In this document: one piece after another, positions 7,238 through 15,495 of the stretch
Numbering within the stretch: the first letter of the stretch is position 1
Layout of the letters: the number at the start of each line of letters is the position of its first letter
From: Lachnospiraceae bacterium UBA1718
GTDB lineage: Bacteria > Bacillota > Clostridia > Lachnospirales > Lachnospiraceae
Direction: 5' to 3'
Assembly (NCBI GenBank): GCA_002317245.1
Contig: DCIU01000150.1
Span: 56,025-88,965, forward strand
Length of the DNA: 32,941 bases
Notes under the pieces: model-generated
The model's input: only the letters and a program-made list of their open reading frames with translations
Told to the model about the DNA's origin: nothing
Database searches by the model: none
Translations under genes and position numbers: made by a program

Positions 7238-8752
7238 ATGAAAGATAATGCTGTTTTAGAGCTGCATAATATCCATAAGAGTTTCCCTGGAGTCAAAGCT
7301 TTACAGGGTGTAGATTTCAGCCTTTGCAAGGGTGAGATTCACGCACTTATGGGAGAGAATGGCGCCGGCAAATCAACCCTTATTAAGGTATTAACGGGTG
7401 TATACACAAAAGATGAAGGTGAGATTTATCTTGATGGCCATGACGGCGCTGTAAGTATTAAATCTCCACAGGACGCACAGCATGCTGGTATCGCAACAGT
7501 TTACCAGGAGATTACACTGTGTCCTAACCTCTCTGTAGCAGAGAATATGTACATCGGTAGATCCGATGAAGTTATACAGAATTGGGCTAAGATGAATGCG
7601 GGAGCAGCTAAGATGCTTGAGTCTCTTGACATTCCAGCTAAGCCAACACAGCAGCTTGGAAGCTGTTCAATCGCTGTTCAGCAGATGGTTGCTATTGCGA
7701 GAGCCGTAGATATGGACTGTAAGGTTCTTATCTTAGATGAGCCTACATCATCACTTGATGACCAGGAAGTTCAGAAGCTCTTCAAACTTATGAGAGACCT
7801 CAAGGCAAGAGGAGTTGGTATTATTTTCGTAACTCACTTCCTTGATCAGGTATATGAAGTATGTGACAAGATTACTGTTCTTAGAGATGGTAAGCTTGTT
7901 GGTGAATATGAAATCAAAGATCTTCCAAGAGTTCAGCTGGTATCTAAGATGCTTGGTAAGGAACTTGATGATCTTTCAGATATTAAGTCAGATGATTCTG
8001 CATCAGTTCTTGAAGATGGTTCTACTCCAGTATTTGAGTTCGAGAACCTCTCATCTGTAGCAGGAATTAAGCCTTTCGACTTCAACATCCGTAAGGGTGA
8101 GGTTAACGGCTTCACTGGTCTTCTTGGTTCTGGTCGAAGCGAGTGCGTAAGAGCAATATTCGGTGCAGACAAAGTTCTTACAGGAACTGTTAAGAAGGAT
8201 GGTAAGGCTATTAAGATTCAGAAGCCAATTGATGCTATGAAGAATGGCATTGGTTACCTTCCAGAGGATCGTAAGGTTGACGGTATTATTGGTGATCTTT
8301 CAGTAAGAGAGAATATTATCCTTGCTCTTCAGGTTATGAAGGGATTCTTCAAGCCATTTACTAAGGCTGAGCAGTACGCATTTGCTGATGAGTACATCAA
8401 GGCACTCTCAATTAAGACTGCAAGTGCTGATACACCAATCAAGTCTCTTTCAGGTGGTAACCAGCAGAAGGTTATTCTTGCAAGATGGTTGCTTACACAT
8501 CCTGATTACCTCATCCTTGATGAGCCAACAAGAGGTATTGATGTAGGTACTAAGGTAGATATTCAGAAGCTTGTTCTTAAGCTTGCCAGCGAGGGTATGA
8601 GTATTACATTCATTTCTTCAGAGACAGATGAGATGCTTAGAACATGTTCTAGAATGATTGTTATGAGAGACCGTAAGGTTGTAGGCGAGCTTAAGGGTGA
8701 TGACCTCAACCAGACTAAGATTATGAGCACAATTGCTGGAGGTGAAGCATAA
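7238..8752 (+). CDS. ytfR: Sugar ABC transporter ATP-binding protein (YtfR/RbsA-like, two nucleotide-binding domains)
   Basis: Cytosolic ATPase of a CUT2-type sugar importer, 504 residues with two fused domains. Domain 1 has Walker A GENGAGKST (39-47), a signature segment around GSCSIAVQQM and Walker B LILDEPTSSLDD. Domain 2 has the degenerate P-loop GLLGSGRSE typical of this family, a full signature LSGGNQQK (404-411) and Walker B LILDEPTRGID. The asymmetry between halves is normal for RbsA/MglA/YtfR proteins. The ribosome site GAGGAGA precedes the ATG. The stop overlaps the first permease start by one base. The YtfR assignment comes from the flanking YtfT- and YjfF-type permeases; the ATPase alone could not be told from RbsA or MglA. 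Confidence 0.92.
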   Translation: MKDNAVLELHNIHKSFPGVKALQGVDFSLCKGEIHALMGENGAGKSTLIKVLTGVYTKDEGEIYLDGHDGAVSIKSPQDAQHAGIATVYQEITLCPNLSVAENMYIGRSDEVIQNWAKMNAGAAKMLESLDIPAKPTQQLGSCSIAVQQMVAIARAVDMDCKVLILDEPTSSLDDQEVQKLFKLMRDLKARGVGIIFVTHFLDQVYEVCDKITVLRDGKLVGEYEIKDLPRVQLVSKMLGKELDDLSDIKSDDSASVLEDGSTPVFEFENLSSVAGIKPFDFNIRKGEVNGFTGLLGSGRSECVRAIFGADKVLTGTVKKDGKAIKIQKPIDAMKNGIGYLPEDRKVDGIIGDLSVRENIILALQVMKGFFKPFTKAEQYAFADEYIKALSIKTASADTPIKSLSGGNQQKVILARWLLTHPDYLILDEPTRGIDVGTKVDIQKLVLKLASEGMSITFISSETDEMLRTCSRMIVMRDRKVVGELKGDDLNQTKIMSTIAGGEA

Positions 8753-9840
8753 TGAGTACAAAAACAAAAAGAAGTGCTTCCGACATCTTCGGTAGTATAT
8801 TAAGAAATCAGATTACTATTCCATTAGCAGCATTATTACTGCTTCTCATATTCAACTTTGTGGCTGATCCTGGATTCTTCAAGATCTCACTTGGTATGAA
8901 CAGTGCAGGTAACCCAGTATTATCTGGATACCTTATTACAGTAATCAACATGGGATCTGAGCTTGCTATTCTTGCAATTGGTATGACACTTGTAACAGCA
9001 GCTTCAGGTGGACAGGATATCTCAGTTGGTGCTGCTATCGCTATTGCAGGTTCTACAATCCTTAGAGTTCTCTGTGGTAAGGATTCTCGTCCAGAGACAC
9101 TTCAGGCTCCAATTATTGTTGCCTTCTTAGTAGCTGTAATAGTAGCAATGCTCTTCGGTGCCTTTAACGGTGTGCTGGTAGCGGTATTTAAGATTCAGCC
9201 TATGGTTGCTACTCTTATCCTCTATACAGCTGGTCGTTCAATCGCAGCTTGGATTAACAACAATGAGCTTCCAATCGTAAGCGATGAGACATTCGCAGTA
9301 TTTGGTGGTTTCATCCCAGGCTGTCCTATTCCTACACCATGCTTCATTGCTGTAGCATGCATGATAATAATAGCATTAGTTCTTAAGTTCACTAACTTAG
9401 GCCTTTACGCTCAGTCAGTTGGTATTAATGAGAGCTCTTCAAGACTTAACGGTCTTAACCCAGTATTCATTAAGTGGTTAACATACGTAATTCTTGGTGT
9501 ATGCGTTGCAGTAGCAGCTTTAATTAAGACAAGTAGACTTTCTTCTATCAACTACTCAGTTATTGCTAAGGATATTGAAATGGATGCAATCCTTGCAGTA
9601 GCTCTTGGTGGTAACGCCCTTAGCGGTGGTAAGTTTAACATGGCAGCATCAATTATCGGTGCTTTCGTTATTCAGCTCCTTACAACTACACTTTACAAGT
9701 TCGAAGTTCAGTCTGATGCACTTCCAGCTTACAAGGCTGTAGTCGTTATCTTACTCGTTGTATTCTCTGCTCCTACAGTAAGAGAGAAGATGAGCCAGAT
9801 GTCAAAGAAGCTTAAGGCTGGCAAGAAGGAGGTAGCATAA
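8752..9840 (+). CDS. ytfT: Sugar ABC transporter permease (YtfT-like)
   Basis: Inner-membrane channel subunit of 362 residues with roughly nine to ten hydrophobic helices, in the branched-chain/ribose-type permease family. Recognisable stretches are LAILAIGMTLVTAASGGQDI, SVGAAIAIAGS, KIQPMVATLILYTAGRS and AILAVALGGNALSGGKFN, which resemble E. coli YtfT, one of the two permeases of the galactofuranose importer. The usual acid-rich ATG...SVGA element reads ASGGQDISVGA here. It is joined to the ATPase gene and to the second permease gene by one-base TAATG overlaps, so the three are probably made in fixed ratio. Confidence 0.88.
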   Translation: MSTKTKRSASDIFGSILRNQITIPLAALLLLLIFNFVADPGFFKISLGMNSAGNPVLSGYLITVINMGSELAILAIGMTLVTAASGGQDISVGAAIAIAGSTILRVLCGKDSRPETLQAPIIVAFLVAVIVAMLFGAFNGVLVAVFKIQPMVATLILYTAGRSIAAWINNNELPIVSDETFAVFGGFIPGCPIPTPCFIAVACMIIIALVLKFTNLGLYAQSVGINESSSRLNGLNPVFIKWLTYVILGVCVAVAALIKTSRLSSINYSVIAKDIEMDAILAVALGGNALSGGKFNMAASIIGAFVIQLLTTTLYKFEVQSDALPAYKAVVVILLVVFSAPTVREKMSQMSKKLKAGKKEVA

Positions 9841-10862
9841 TGTTAAAAAAGATTAAGAACATGACAGACAGCAACCTTCTGTTAACAATCACTATCGTAG
9901 TATTCTTCTTAATGTATATTGGAGCTATTGTATTCCAGGGCAAGGGATTCCTTAAGCCACAGACATTCTTCAATATCCTTAATACTAACGCAGCACTTAT
10001 TATTCTCTCATGTGGTCTTTCACTTGTAATGATCACAGGCGGAATTGATATTTCGGTTGGTGGTATGACAGCACTCGTATCAATGTGCTGTGCAGTATAC
10101 CTTGATTACAAGGGTGGTAACGTTGTAGTATCAATGCTTATCGCTTTAGCAATCGGACTTGGATTCGGACTTGTTCAGGGTTCACTTGTAGCATTCCTTG
10201 ATATCCAGCCATTCATTGTAACCCTGGCGGGTATGTTCTTTGCCAGAGGTATGACAACAATTGTTAACACTAATCCTTTCAACGTTGAGAACGCAGCATT
10301 CAAGGCTCTTAAGGAGACAAGAATTCTTATCCCAGGAATGGGTTCAATCAACAAGAAGGGCGTATACGTTCCAGCTTATGTTGAGATTGGTGTAGTTGTT
10401 GCACTTATTATAGTAATCCTTATGTTTATCATGCTTAAGTGGACTAAGCTTGGACGTTCATTCTACGCAGTAGGTGGTAACAAGCAGTCAGCTCTTATGC
10501 TTGGTATTAATGTTAAGATGACAAAGTTCTACTCACATATCATCTGTTCAATGTTAGGTGGTATCGGTGGATACGTATACTTCTTACATGTAGGCTCTGG
10601 TGCTGCTACACATGCGCAGGGAGCTGAAATGAACGCGATTGCATCATCAATCATTGGTGGTACAATGCTTACTGGTGGTGTTGGTAATATCATTGGAACA
10701 TTCTTCGGTGTATTATCACTCTCAACAATTCAGAACATTGTTGCATCAGCAGGACTTGATCAGGCTTGGTGGACAGGAATCACAATAGCTTCAATGCTAT
10801 GTCTCTTCCTTGTTGTACAGTCGATCGTTATGGCTCGTAAGAAGAGCTCAATTAAGAAATAA
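9840..10862 (+). CDS. yjfF: Sugar ABC transporter permease (YjfF-like)
   Basis: Second membrane subunit, 340 residues and highly hydrophobic. Motifs MITGGIDISVGGM, DIQPFIVTLAGMFFARGMT, FYAVGGNKQSALMLGI and ASSIIGGTMLTGGVGNIIGT line up by eye with E. coli YjfF. Together with the YtfT-like subunit it should form a heterodimeric channel. It is the last gene of the ATPase-permease-permease block. A GC-rich inverted repeat follows 45 bases after the stop. In E. coli the equivalent system takes up galactofuranose and related furanoses; the substrate here is an inference from that family. Confidence 0.9.
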   Translation: MLKKIKNMTDSNLLLTITIVVFFLMYIGAIVFQGKGFLKPQTFFNILNTNAALIILSCGLSLVMITGGIDISVGGMTALVSMCCAVYLDYKGGNVVVSMLIALAIGLGFGLVQGSLVAFLDIQPFIVTLAGMFFARGMTTIVNTNPFNVENAAFKALKETRILIPGMGSINKKGVYVPAYVEIGVVVALIIVILMFIMLKWTKLGRSFYAVGGNKQSALMLGINVKMTKFYSHIICSMLGGIGGYVYFLHVGSGAATHAQGAEMNAIASSIIGGTMLTGGVGNIIGTFFGVLSLSTIQNIVASAGLDQAWWTGITIASMLCLFLVVQSIVMARKKSSIKK

Positions 10863-10907
10863 TATAAATAAATATATTAATTCATTTATAGAACCTCCCA
10901 AAGATAT

Positions 10908-10938
10908 AAGGCGCGTACCATTTACAGTACGCGCCCTT
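10908..10938 (+). terminator. Weak terminator or operator-like inverted repeat
   Basis: GGCGCGTAC at 10910-10918 pairs with GTACGCGCC at 10927-10935 across an 8-base loop. Two more A-T pairs are possible past a bulged C. The following tract (TTATTGTTTAT) is only partly T, so termination may be incomplete. The same DNA holds the -35 box of the next gene, so it may equally be a regulator-binding palindrome. Confidence 0.55.
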
Positions 10939-10950
10939 ATTGTTTATAAT
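10921..10950 (+). promoter_or_regulatory. Promoter of the second binding-protein gene, possibly leaderless
   Basis: TTTACA (10921-10926) and a perfect TATAAT (10945-10950) are 18 bases apart. The usual start point, about 7 bases past the -10 box, coincides with the A of the ATG at 10957. No ribosome-binding site precedes that ATG. Confidence 0.5.
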
Positions 10951-10956
10951 AAGCCT

Positions 10957-12018
10957 ATGAATATATATACAAAAGCTAGAAAAAATGCTCTGTTAATTAT
11001 GATTTTGACAGGGCTGTTAATATTGTTAACCGCTTGTGGTATGACGCCAGATGCTTCATCTGCAGCAGACAGTGAGGTTGATACATCCAAGGGCAAAATT
11101 GTTATCGGTTTTTCCCAGGTAGGAGCAGAATCTGACTGGAGAAAGGCTCATACATTATCTATGACTGAGACCTTTGCTGGCGATAGCAGATATGAACTGA
11201 TTATAGATGATGCCCAGCAGAAGCAGTCTAACCAGATTACTGCAATTCGTACCTTTATACAGCAGGAAGTTGACTATATTGTGCTGGCACCTGTAACAGA
11301 GAGCGGATGGGATACGGTTCTTGGTGAAGCAAAAGAGGCTAATATTCCTGTTATCATTGTGGATAGAAAGGTTGATGCACCTCAGGATCTCTTTACATGC
11401 TGGGTAGGTTCTGACTTCTATCTGGAAGGCTGCAAGGTCATGGAATGGTTAAAGTCATACTGTGATGCTATTGGTATGGAAGCCTCAGATATATATATTG
11501 TTGATATTCAGGGTACTTATGGATCTTCAGCCCAGTTAGGAAGAACTAAGGGACTTGTAGATACAGCTGATAAGTATGGATGGACAATCAAGGCTTCAGA
11601 GTCTGGAGAATACACCCAGGCCAAGGCCAGAGAAGTAATGGCTAAGATGCTCCGCACCTATGATCCCATTAATGTAGTCTACTGTGAGAATGATAATGAA
11701 GCTTTCGGAGTAATTGAAGCAATTGAGTCTGCTGGCGGCACTGTCGGTAATAGTATTAAATATGGTCAGACTATGGTGCTGTCCTTCGACGGCGTAAGTG
11801 ATCAGGCTAAGGAATATGGACGTATAGGCAAGATATCCTGCATTGGTGAATGTAATCCTCTTCATGGGCCAAGAGTTAAGAGAATTATTGAGAATATCGA
11901 GGCTGGAATTGAACCAGAAAAATACGAATATGTGGATGAGGCAGTATTCAGTGCTTCTACTACAGTGAGTCACATTACTGTAGACCATAGAACCTACATG
12001 ATCAATGAAATCAACTAA
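10957..12018 (+). CDS. ytfQ: Second sugar-binding lipoprotein, YtfQ type
   Basis: Predicted extracellular lipoprotein of 353 residues. The signal peptide ends with lipobox L24-T-A-C27. The mature domain matches galactofuranose-binding YtfQ closely by eye: IVIGFSQVGAESDWR, QQKQSNQITAIRTFIQQ, VDYIVLAPVTESGWD, IIVDRKVD, CENDNEAFGVIEAIE. It is closer to YtfQ than the first binding protein of this operon is. The frame stays open upstream into yjfF, but the ATG at 10957 gives a proper signal peptide and is chosen. There is no Shine-Dalgarno sequence and a TATAAT ends six bases before the ATG. It may feed the same permeases or act as co-sensor for the two-component kinase; neither is proven. Confidence 0.88.
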   Translation: MNIYTKARKNALLIMILTGLLILLTACGMTPDASSAADSEVDTSKGKIVIGFSQVGAESDWRKAHTLSMTETFAGDSRYELIIDDAQQKQSNQITAIRTFIQQEVDYIVLAPVTESGWDTVLGEAKEANIPVIIVDRKVDAPQDLFTCWVGSDFYLEGCKVMEWLKSYCDAIGMEASDIYIVDIQGTYGSSAQLGRTKGLVDTADKYGWTIKASESGEYTQAKAREVMAKMLRTYDPINVVYCENDNEAFGVIEAIESAGGTVGNSIKYGQTMVLSFDGVSDQAKEYGRIGKISCIGECNPLHGPRVKRIIENIEAGIEPEKYEYVDEAVFSASTTVSHITVDHRTYMINEIN

Positions 12019-12072
12019 TTACCGTGCGCGTGAACAATACACATAAAATGGGTATTTTGTGAATTTAGAATC

Positions 12073-12101
12073 TACACAATCAGGGGCGGTTGTGATATGA
12101 T
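12073..12101 (+). promoter_or_regulatory. Promoter of the transketolase operon
   Basis: TACACA (12073-12078) and TATGAT (12096-12101) are 17 bases apart, with TGA before the -10 box making it extended. The predicted start near 12108 falls at a 5-bp hairpin, TGTGG (12107-12111) with CCACA (12118-12122). Confidence 0.6.
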
Positions 12102-12154
12102 AGGAATGTGGTTTGGGCCACAAATAAGTGTAATGATTTTTATGGAGGAATGAC

Positions 12155-12991
12155 ATGACAAACTTAGAACTTCAGAAGAAGGCCAACGAAGTTCGTAAGG
12201 GTATCGTGACTGCAGTTTACAGTGCTAAGGCTGGACATCCAGGCGGATCACTCTCAGCAGCAGATATGTTTACGTATCTTTATTTCGAAGAGATGAATAT
12301 CGACCCTGCTAATCCTAAGAAGGATGACAGAGATCGTTTCGTATTATCAAAGGGACATACAGCTCCTGGACTTTACTCTGCATTAGCTAACAGAGGATAT
12401 TTCCCAGTTGAAGATCTTAAGACATTAAGACATCTTGGATCATACCTTCAGGGACACCCATGTATGCAGGAGACACCAGGTGTTGATATGAGTTCTGGTT
12501 CACTTGGGCAGGGAATCTCAGCAGCAGTTGGTATGGCAATGGCTGGTAAGATGGATAAGAAGGACTACAGAGTATATACTCTCCTTGGTGATGGCGAGAT
12601 TCAGGAAGGCCAGGTATGGGAAGCTTCTATGTTCGCTGGAGCTCACAACCTTGATAACCTTGTAGTAATCGTTGACAACAATGGTCTTCAGATTGATGGT
12701 AAGGTTGAGGATGTTTGTTCTGTATATCCAATCGAAGATAAGTTCAAGGCATTTAACTTCAATGTAGTTACAATTGATGCTCATAACTTTGATGAGATCA
12801 GAGCTGCTATGGAGAATGCTAAGACTACTAAGGGTATGCCTACAGCAATCGTTATGAAGTCTGTAAAGGGTAAGGGCGTATCTTACATGGAGAATAATGC
12901 TGGATGGCATGGTAAGGCTCCTAATGACGATGAGTATAAGATAGCTATGGACGATCTTGCTAAGATCGACGAGCAGTTAAAGGAGGCTTAA
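12155..12991 (+). CDS. Transketolase, N-terminal (thiamine diphosphate-binding) subunit
   Basis: Half of a split transketolase, 278 residues. The enzyme moves two-carbon ketol units between sugar phosphates in the non-oxidative pentose phosphate pathway. The subunit carries the diphosphate-binding motif G145-D-G through N175-N176, plus conserved AGHPGG (H28), SKGHTAPG (H68), QGHP (H101) and SSGSLGQG. GGAGG lies about 6 bases before the ATG. It ends three bases before the second subunit, whose ribosome site lies in its last codons. Split transketolase is widespread in Firmicutes and archaea, so the two genes are not a broken single gene. Confidence 0.95.
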   Translation: MTNLELQKKANEVRKGIVTAVYSAKAGHPGGSLSAADMFTYLYFEEMNIDPANPKKDDRDRFVLSKGHTAPGLYSALANRGYFPVEDLKTLRHLGSYLQGHPCMQETPGVDMSSGSLGQGISAAVGMAMAGKMDKKDYRVYTLLGDGEIQEGQVWEASMFAGAHNLDNLVVIVDNNGLQIDGKVEDVCSVYPIEDKFKAFNFNVVTIDAHNFDEIRAAMENAKTTKGMPTAIVMKSVKGKGVSYMENNAGWHGKAPNDDEYKIAMDDLAKIDEQLKEA

Positions 12992-12994
12992 ACA

Positions 12995-13933
12995 ATGGCA
13001 GATATCAAGAAAATTGCTACTAGAGAGAGCTATGGTAACGCGCTCGCTGAGTGCGCTAATGATTTTCCACAGTTAGTTGTATTGGATGCTGACCTTGCTG
13101 GTGCTACTAAGACTGGCGTATTTAAGAAGGCTTGTCCAGAGAGATTTATCGACTGTGGTATTGCTGAGTGTAACATGACAGGTATTGCTGCTGGTCTTGC
13201 TACATGTGGTAAGATTCCATTCATTTCTTCTTTCGCTATGTTCGCAGCAGGAAGAAACTTTGAGCAGGTTCGTAACTCAATCGGTTACCCACACCTCAAT
13301 GTTAAGATTGGTGCTACACATGCTGGTATTACAGTAGGTGAAGATGGTGCTACACACCAGTGTAATGAGGATATCGCTCTTATGCGTACTATCCCTGGAA
13401 TGACAGTAATCGTTCCTTCAGATGATGTTGAAGCTAAGGCAGCTGTTAGAGCAGCTCTTGAGTACGAAGGACCAGTATACTTAAGATTCGGTCGTGCTGC
13501 AGTTCCAGTATTCAATGATGAGGCTACATATAAGTTCGAGATCGGTAAGGGAGTTAAGCTCCGCGATGGTAAGGACGTAACAATCATTGCTACAGGTATC
13601 TGTGTTGACAGTGCTCTTCAGGCAGCTGAGAAGCTTGCAGCTGATGGCATTGAGGCAGATGTAATCAACATTCATACAATTAAGCCTATCGACCAGGATA
13701 TCATCCTTGAGTCAGCTAAGAAGACAGGCAAGGTTGTAACTGTTGAAGAGCATTCAGTAATCGGTGGCCTTGGATCAGCAGTATGTGATGTATTAGCTGA
13801 GAACTATCCAGTTAAGGTTAAGAAGATTGGTATGAACGATATGTTCGGTGAGTCAGGCCCAGCAGCAGCACTTGTTGCTAAGTATGGTCTTGATGGAGAA
13901 GGCGTTTATAAGTCAGTTAAGGAGATTCTGTAA
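12995..13933 (+). CDS. Transketolase, C-terminal (pyrimidine-binding) subunit
   Basis: Partner subunit of 312 residues. It holds the thiamine-activating glutamate, E58 in DCGIAECNMTG, and the substrate-side elements GATHAGITVGEDGATHQ and YLRFGRAAVPV. A C-terminal transketolase domain follows (VVTVEEHSVIGGLGSAV, then FGESG). AAGGAGG overlaps the end of the first subunit gene and ensures balanced translation. Deoxyxylulose-phosphate synthase and pyruvate dehydrogenase E1-beta share this fold, but the adjacent N-terminal subunit makes transketolase the best call. The unit closes with a strong terminator. Confidence 0.95.
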   Translation: MADIKKIATRESYGNALAECANDFPQLVVLDADLAGATKTGVFKKACPERFIDCGIAECNMTGIAAGLATCGKIPFISSFAMFAAGRNFEQVRNSIGYPHLNVKIGATHAGITVGEDGATHQCNEDIALMRTIPGMTVIVPSDDVEAKAAVRAALEYEGPVYLRFGRAAVPVFNDEATYKFEIGKGVKLRDGKDVTIIATGICVDSALQAAEKLAADGIEADVINIHTIKPIDQDIILESAKKTGKVVTVEEHSVIGGLGSAVCDVLAENYPVKVKKIGMNDMFGESGPAAALVAKYGLDGEGVYKSVKEIL

Positions 13934-13958
13934 TAACAGGTCCATGAATTGATTATCG

Positions 13959-13992
13959 GAGCCCAAAAGAGACATTCTTTTGGGCTCTTTTT
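13959..13992 (+). terminator. Terminator after the transketolase operon
   Basis: GAGCCCAAAAGA at 13959-13970 pairs with TCTTTTGGGCTC at 13976-13987 around a 5-base loop, followed by five T residues. Confidence 0.95.
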
Positions 13993-14025
13993 ATGCTTAG
14001 CTATCATTTTTTAATAGTATTTTAA

Positions 14026-14054
14026 TAGACTAAGGAAAATCATCAAGGTATAAT
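14026..14054 (+). promoter_or_regulatory. Probable promoter of the lgt operon
   Basis: TAGACT (14026-14031, four of six consensus bases) and perfect TATAAT (14049-14054) are 17 bases apart. The predicted start near 14061 gives a short leader with TGGAGG before lgt. Confidence 0.65.
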
Positions 14055-14086
14055 AATAATCGTTATAAATTGGAGGAAACCTACAT

Positions 14087-14845
14087 ATGTATAATGATTT
14101 GTTCAGTATTGGCCCTATAACTATTCATGGTTACGGTCTGATGATAGGAATTGGCGTTGCAGTAGCACTCCTTGTTGGCGATAAGAGAGCCCAGAAGAGA
14201 GGTCTGAATGGCGATCTTGTATATGGAATGACAATAGCTGCTGTAGTACTTGGATTCATGGCAGCCAGAGTGCTTTTTATTATTACCAAGTGGAGTGACT
14301 TTATTAAGGATCCTAAGGGCTTCTTAACTGGTGCTGGATTTGTAGTATTTGGTGGATTAATAGGTGGTATTCTTACGGTATTTGGTTACTGTAAGCTTAA
14401 GAAGGTTAATGCCCTTGATTATATTGACTTGATGGCTCCTTCAGTTGCCCTGGCACAGGGCTTCGGAAGAATTGGATGCTTACTTGCAGGCTGCTGTTAT
14501 GGACGTGAGACGACCAGCCCAATTGGCATCGTTTTTACCCATTCTGACTTCGCACCTAATGGCGTTAAGCTCTTACCTACCCAGATAATAATGTCTGTAG
14601 GAGACTTCATTATAGCAGCTATTCTACTATGGTATGCAAGCAAGGCACGTAAGCGTGGTGAGACTACATGCCTGTGGCTTGCCTTATACAGCATCGGACG
14701 ATTTGCTGTTGAATTCCTTAGAAATGATTACAGAGGAAGTATTGGTATCTTATCAACATCACAGTTCATTGGAATAATAATGCTGGTTGTGGTAGTGCTA
14801 ATATTCTTCTTTGTACTGCCAATTATTAATAAGGAGAAGGAATAA
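14087..14845 (+). CDS. lgt: Prolipoprotein diacylglyceryl transferase (Lgt family)
   Basis: Integral membrane enzyme that moves a diacylglyceryl group from phosphatidylglycerol to the lipobox cysteine of lipoprotein precursors; both binding lipoproteins in this window would be substrates. The 252 residues include about six or seven hydrophobic helices. Family features are the N-terminal SIGPITIHGYGLM, the Arg-Gly block GFGRIGCLLAGCCYGRE around residues 125-141, and a late SIGRFAVEFLRNDYRG segment. The central block has Cys in place of the Asn/Glu-rich version of E. coli, a variant I associate with divergent clostridial Lgt proteins. The stop shares one base with the next ATG. It is the first of seven co-directional genes. 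Confidence 0.9.
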   Translation: MYNDLFSIGPITIHGYGLMIGIGVAVALLVGDKRAQKRGLNGDLVYGMTIAAVVLGFMAARVLFIITKWSDFIKDPKGFLTGAGFVVFGGLIGGILTVFGYCKLKKVNALDYIDLMAPSVALAQGFGRIGCLLAGCCYGRETTSPIGIVFTHSDFAPNGVKLLPTQIIMSVGDFIIAAILLWYASKARKRGETTCLWLALYSIGRFAVEFLRNDYRGSIGILSTSQFIGIIMLVVVVLIFFFVLPIINKEKE

Positions 14846-15021
14846 TGGCTATTTGCGATACCTGCAGCAATTACATATATGATGAGGATTATGAATATTA
14901 TGTGTGTGATGTGGACCTGGACGAAGACGAGTACAGACTCTTCCTAACAGGCAATAATAACACATGCCCCTACTACCAGCTTGATGACGAGTATGCCATT
15001 GTTAAGCATCAGGCATTCTAA
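14845..15021 (+). CDS. Small four-cysteine protein, DUF6472-like
   Basis: A 58-residue acidic protein starting at the ATG that overlaps the lgt stop (TAATG), with AAGGAG a few bases before. Four cysteines at 4, 7, 21 and 41 (CDTC at the N terminus, YVCDVDLDEDE, TCPYY) suggest a zinc knuckle. The DLDEDE stretch and the CPYYQLDDEYAIVKHQ ending match my memory of the DUF6472 family of clostridia, whose function is unknown. Its place between lgt and the DUF1700-like gene and its coupled start argue that it is real and translated. Confidence 0.82.
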   Translation: MAICDTCSNYIYDEDYEYYVCDVDLDEDEYRLFLTGNNNTCPYYQLDDEYAIVKHQAF

Positions 15022-15054
15022 GCTTGGGGAATAATCAGATTAAAAAGGGAACTT

Positions 15055-15495
15055 ATGACAAAGATTGAATTTGTAGATACACTTAGAAGGAACATCTCGT
15101 CTGTGAACGACTATGCCTTCGTTAATGAGACGGTAGAATACTATCAGAGTTATATAGAATCGGCCATCAGGCAGGGCAGAGATGAAGAGGATGTGATGGA
15201 AGAACTTGGAGATCCAAGGTTAATTGCCAAGTCCATTCTCGCCAGCCGTGGAATAGGTTCTGCCTCTGAGATTACTGATGAGGATGTACAGGGCACAGAT
15301 GATAATAAAGTGCATATTAATACGAGAAGCGGTAAGCAGTTCGCTATTCCTGCATGGCTTGCCAAGGTGGGAGTCATTGCTGCAACTGTTGCTATCGTTG
15401 TCGTAGTTGGAGCTATTGCTATTAAGCTGCTTCCAGTAATCTGCGTAGGCATTCTCGCAGTATTAATATATAGATTTTTTAGGGATAATTTCTAA
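15055..15495 (+). CDS. DUF1700/HAAS-like membrane protein
   Basis: Protein of 146 residues. The N-terminal helical part (about 1-65) has the pattern of HAAS/DUF1700 domains: short helices, then EEDVMEELGDPRLIAKSILA. A polar linker leads to two hydrophobic helices (about 102-123 and 125-141), so the N-terminal domain probably faces the cytosol. Such domains are often paired with PadR-type regulators, but none is seen here. A GGGAA ribosome-site-like element precedes the ATG. The stop overlaps the methyltransferase start by one base. Function is unknown. Confidence 0.82.
   Translation: MTKIEFVDTLRRNISSVNDYAFVNETVEYYQSYIESAIRQGRDEEDVMEELGDPRLIAKSILASRGIGSASEITDEDVQGTDDNKVHINTRSGKQFAIPAWLAKVGVIAATVAIVVVVGAIAIKLLPVICVGILAVLIYRFFRDNF

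Noticed and set aside
7655..7690. Degenerate signature motif in the first half of the ATPase
   Set aside because: Unequal nucleotide-binding domains are the rule in RbsA/YtfR-type proteins.
10810..10956. In-frame upstream extension of the second binding-protein gene
   Set aside because: It would overlap yjfF and bury the signal peptide; the ATG at 10957 gives a proper lipoprotein leader.
12155..13933. Transketolase split in two as a frameshifted pseudogene
   Set aside because: Each half has its own start and ribosome site, and the split form is a normal arrangement in Firmicutes.
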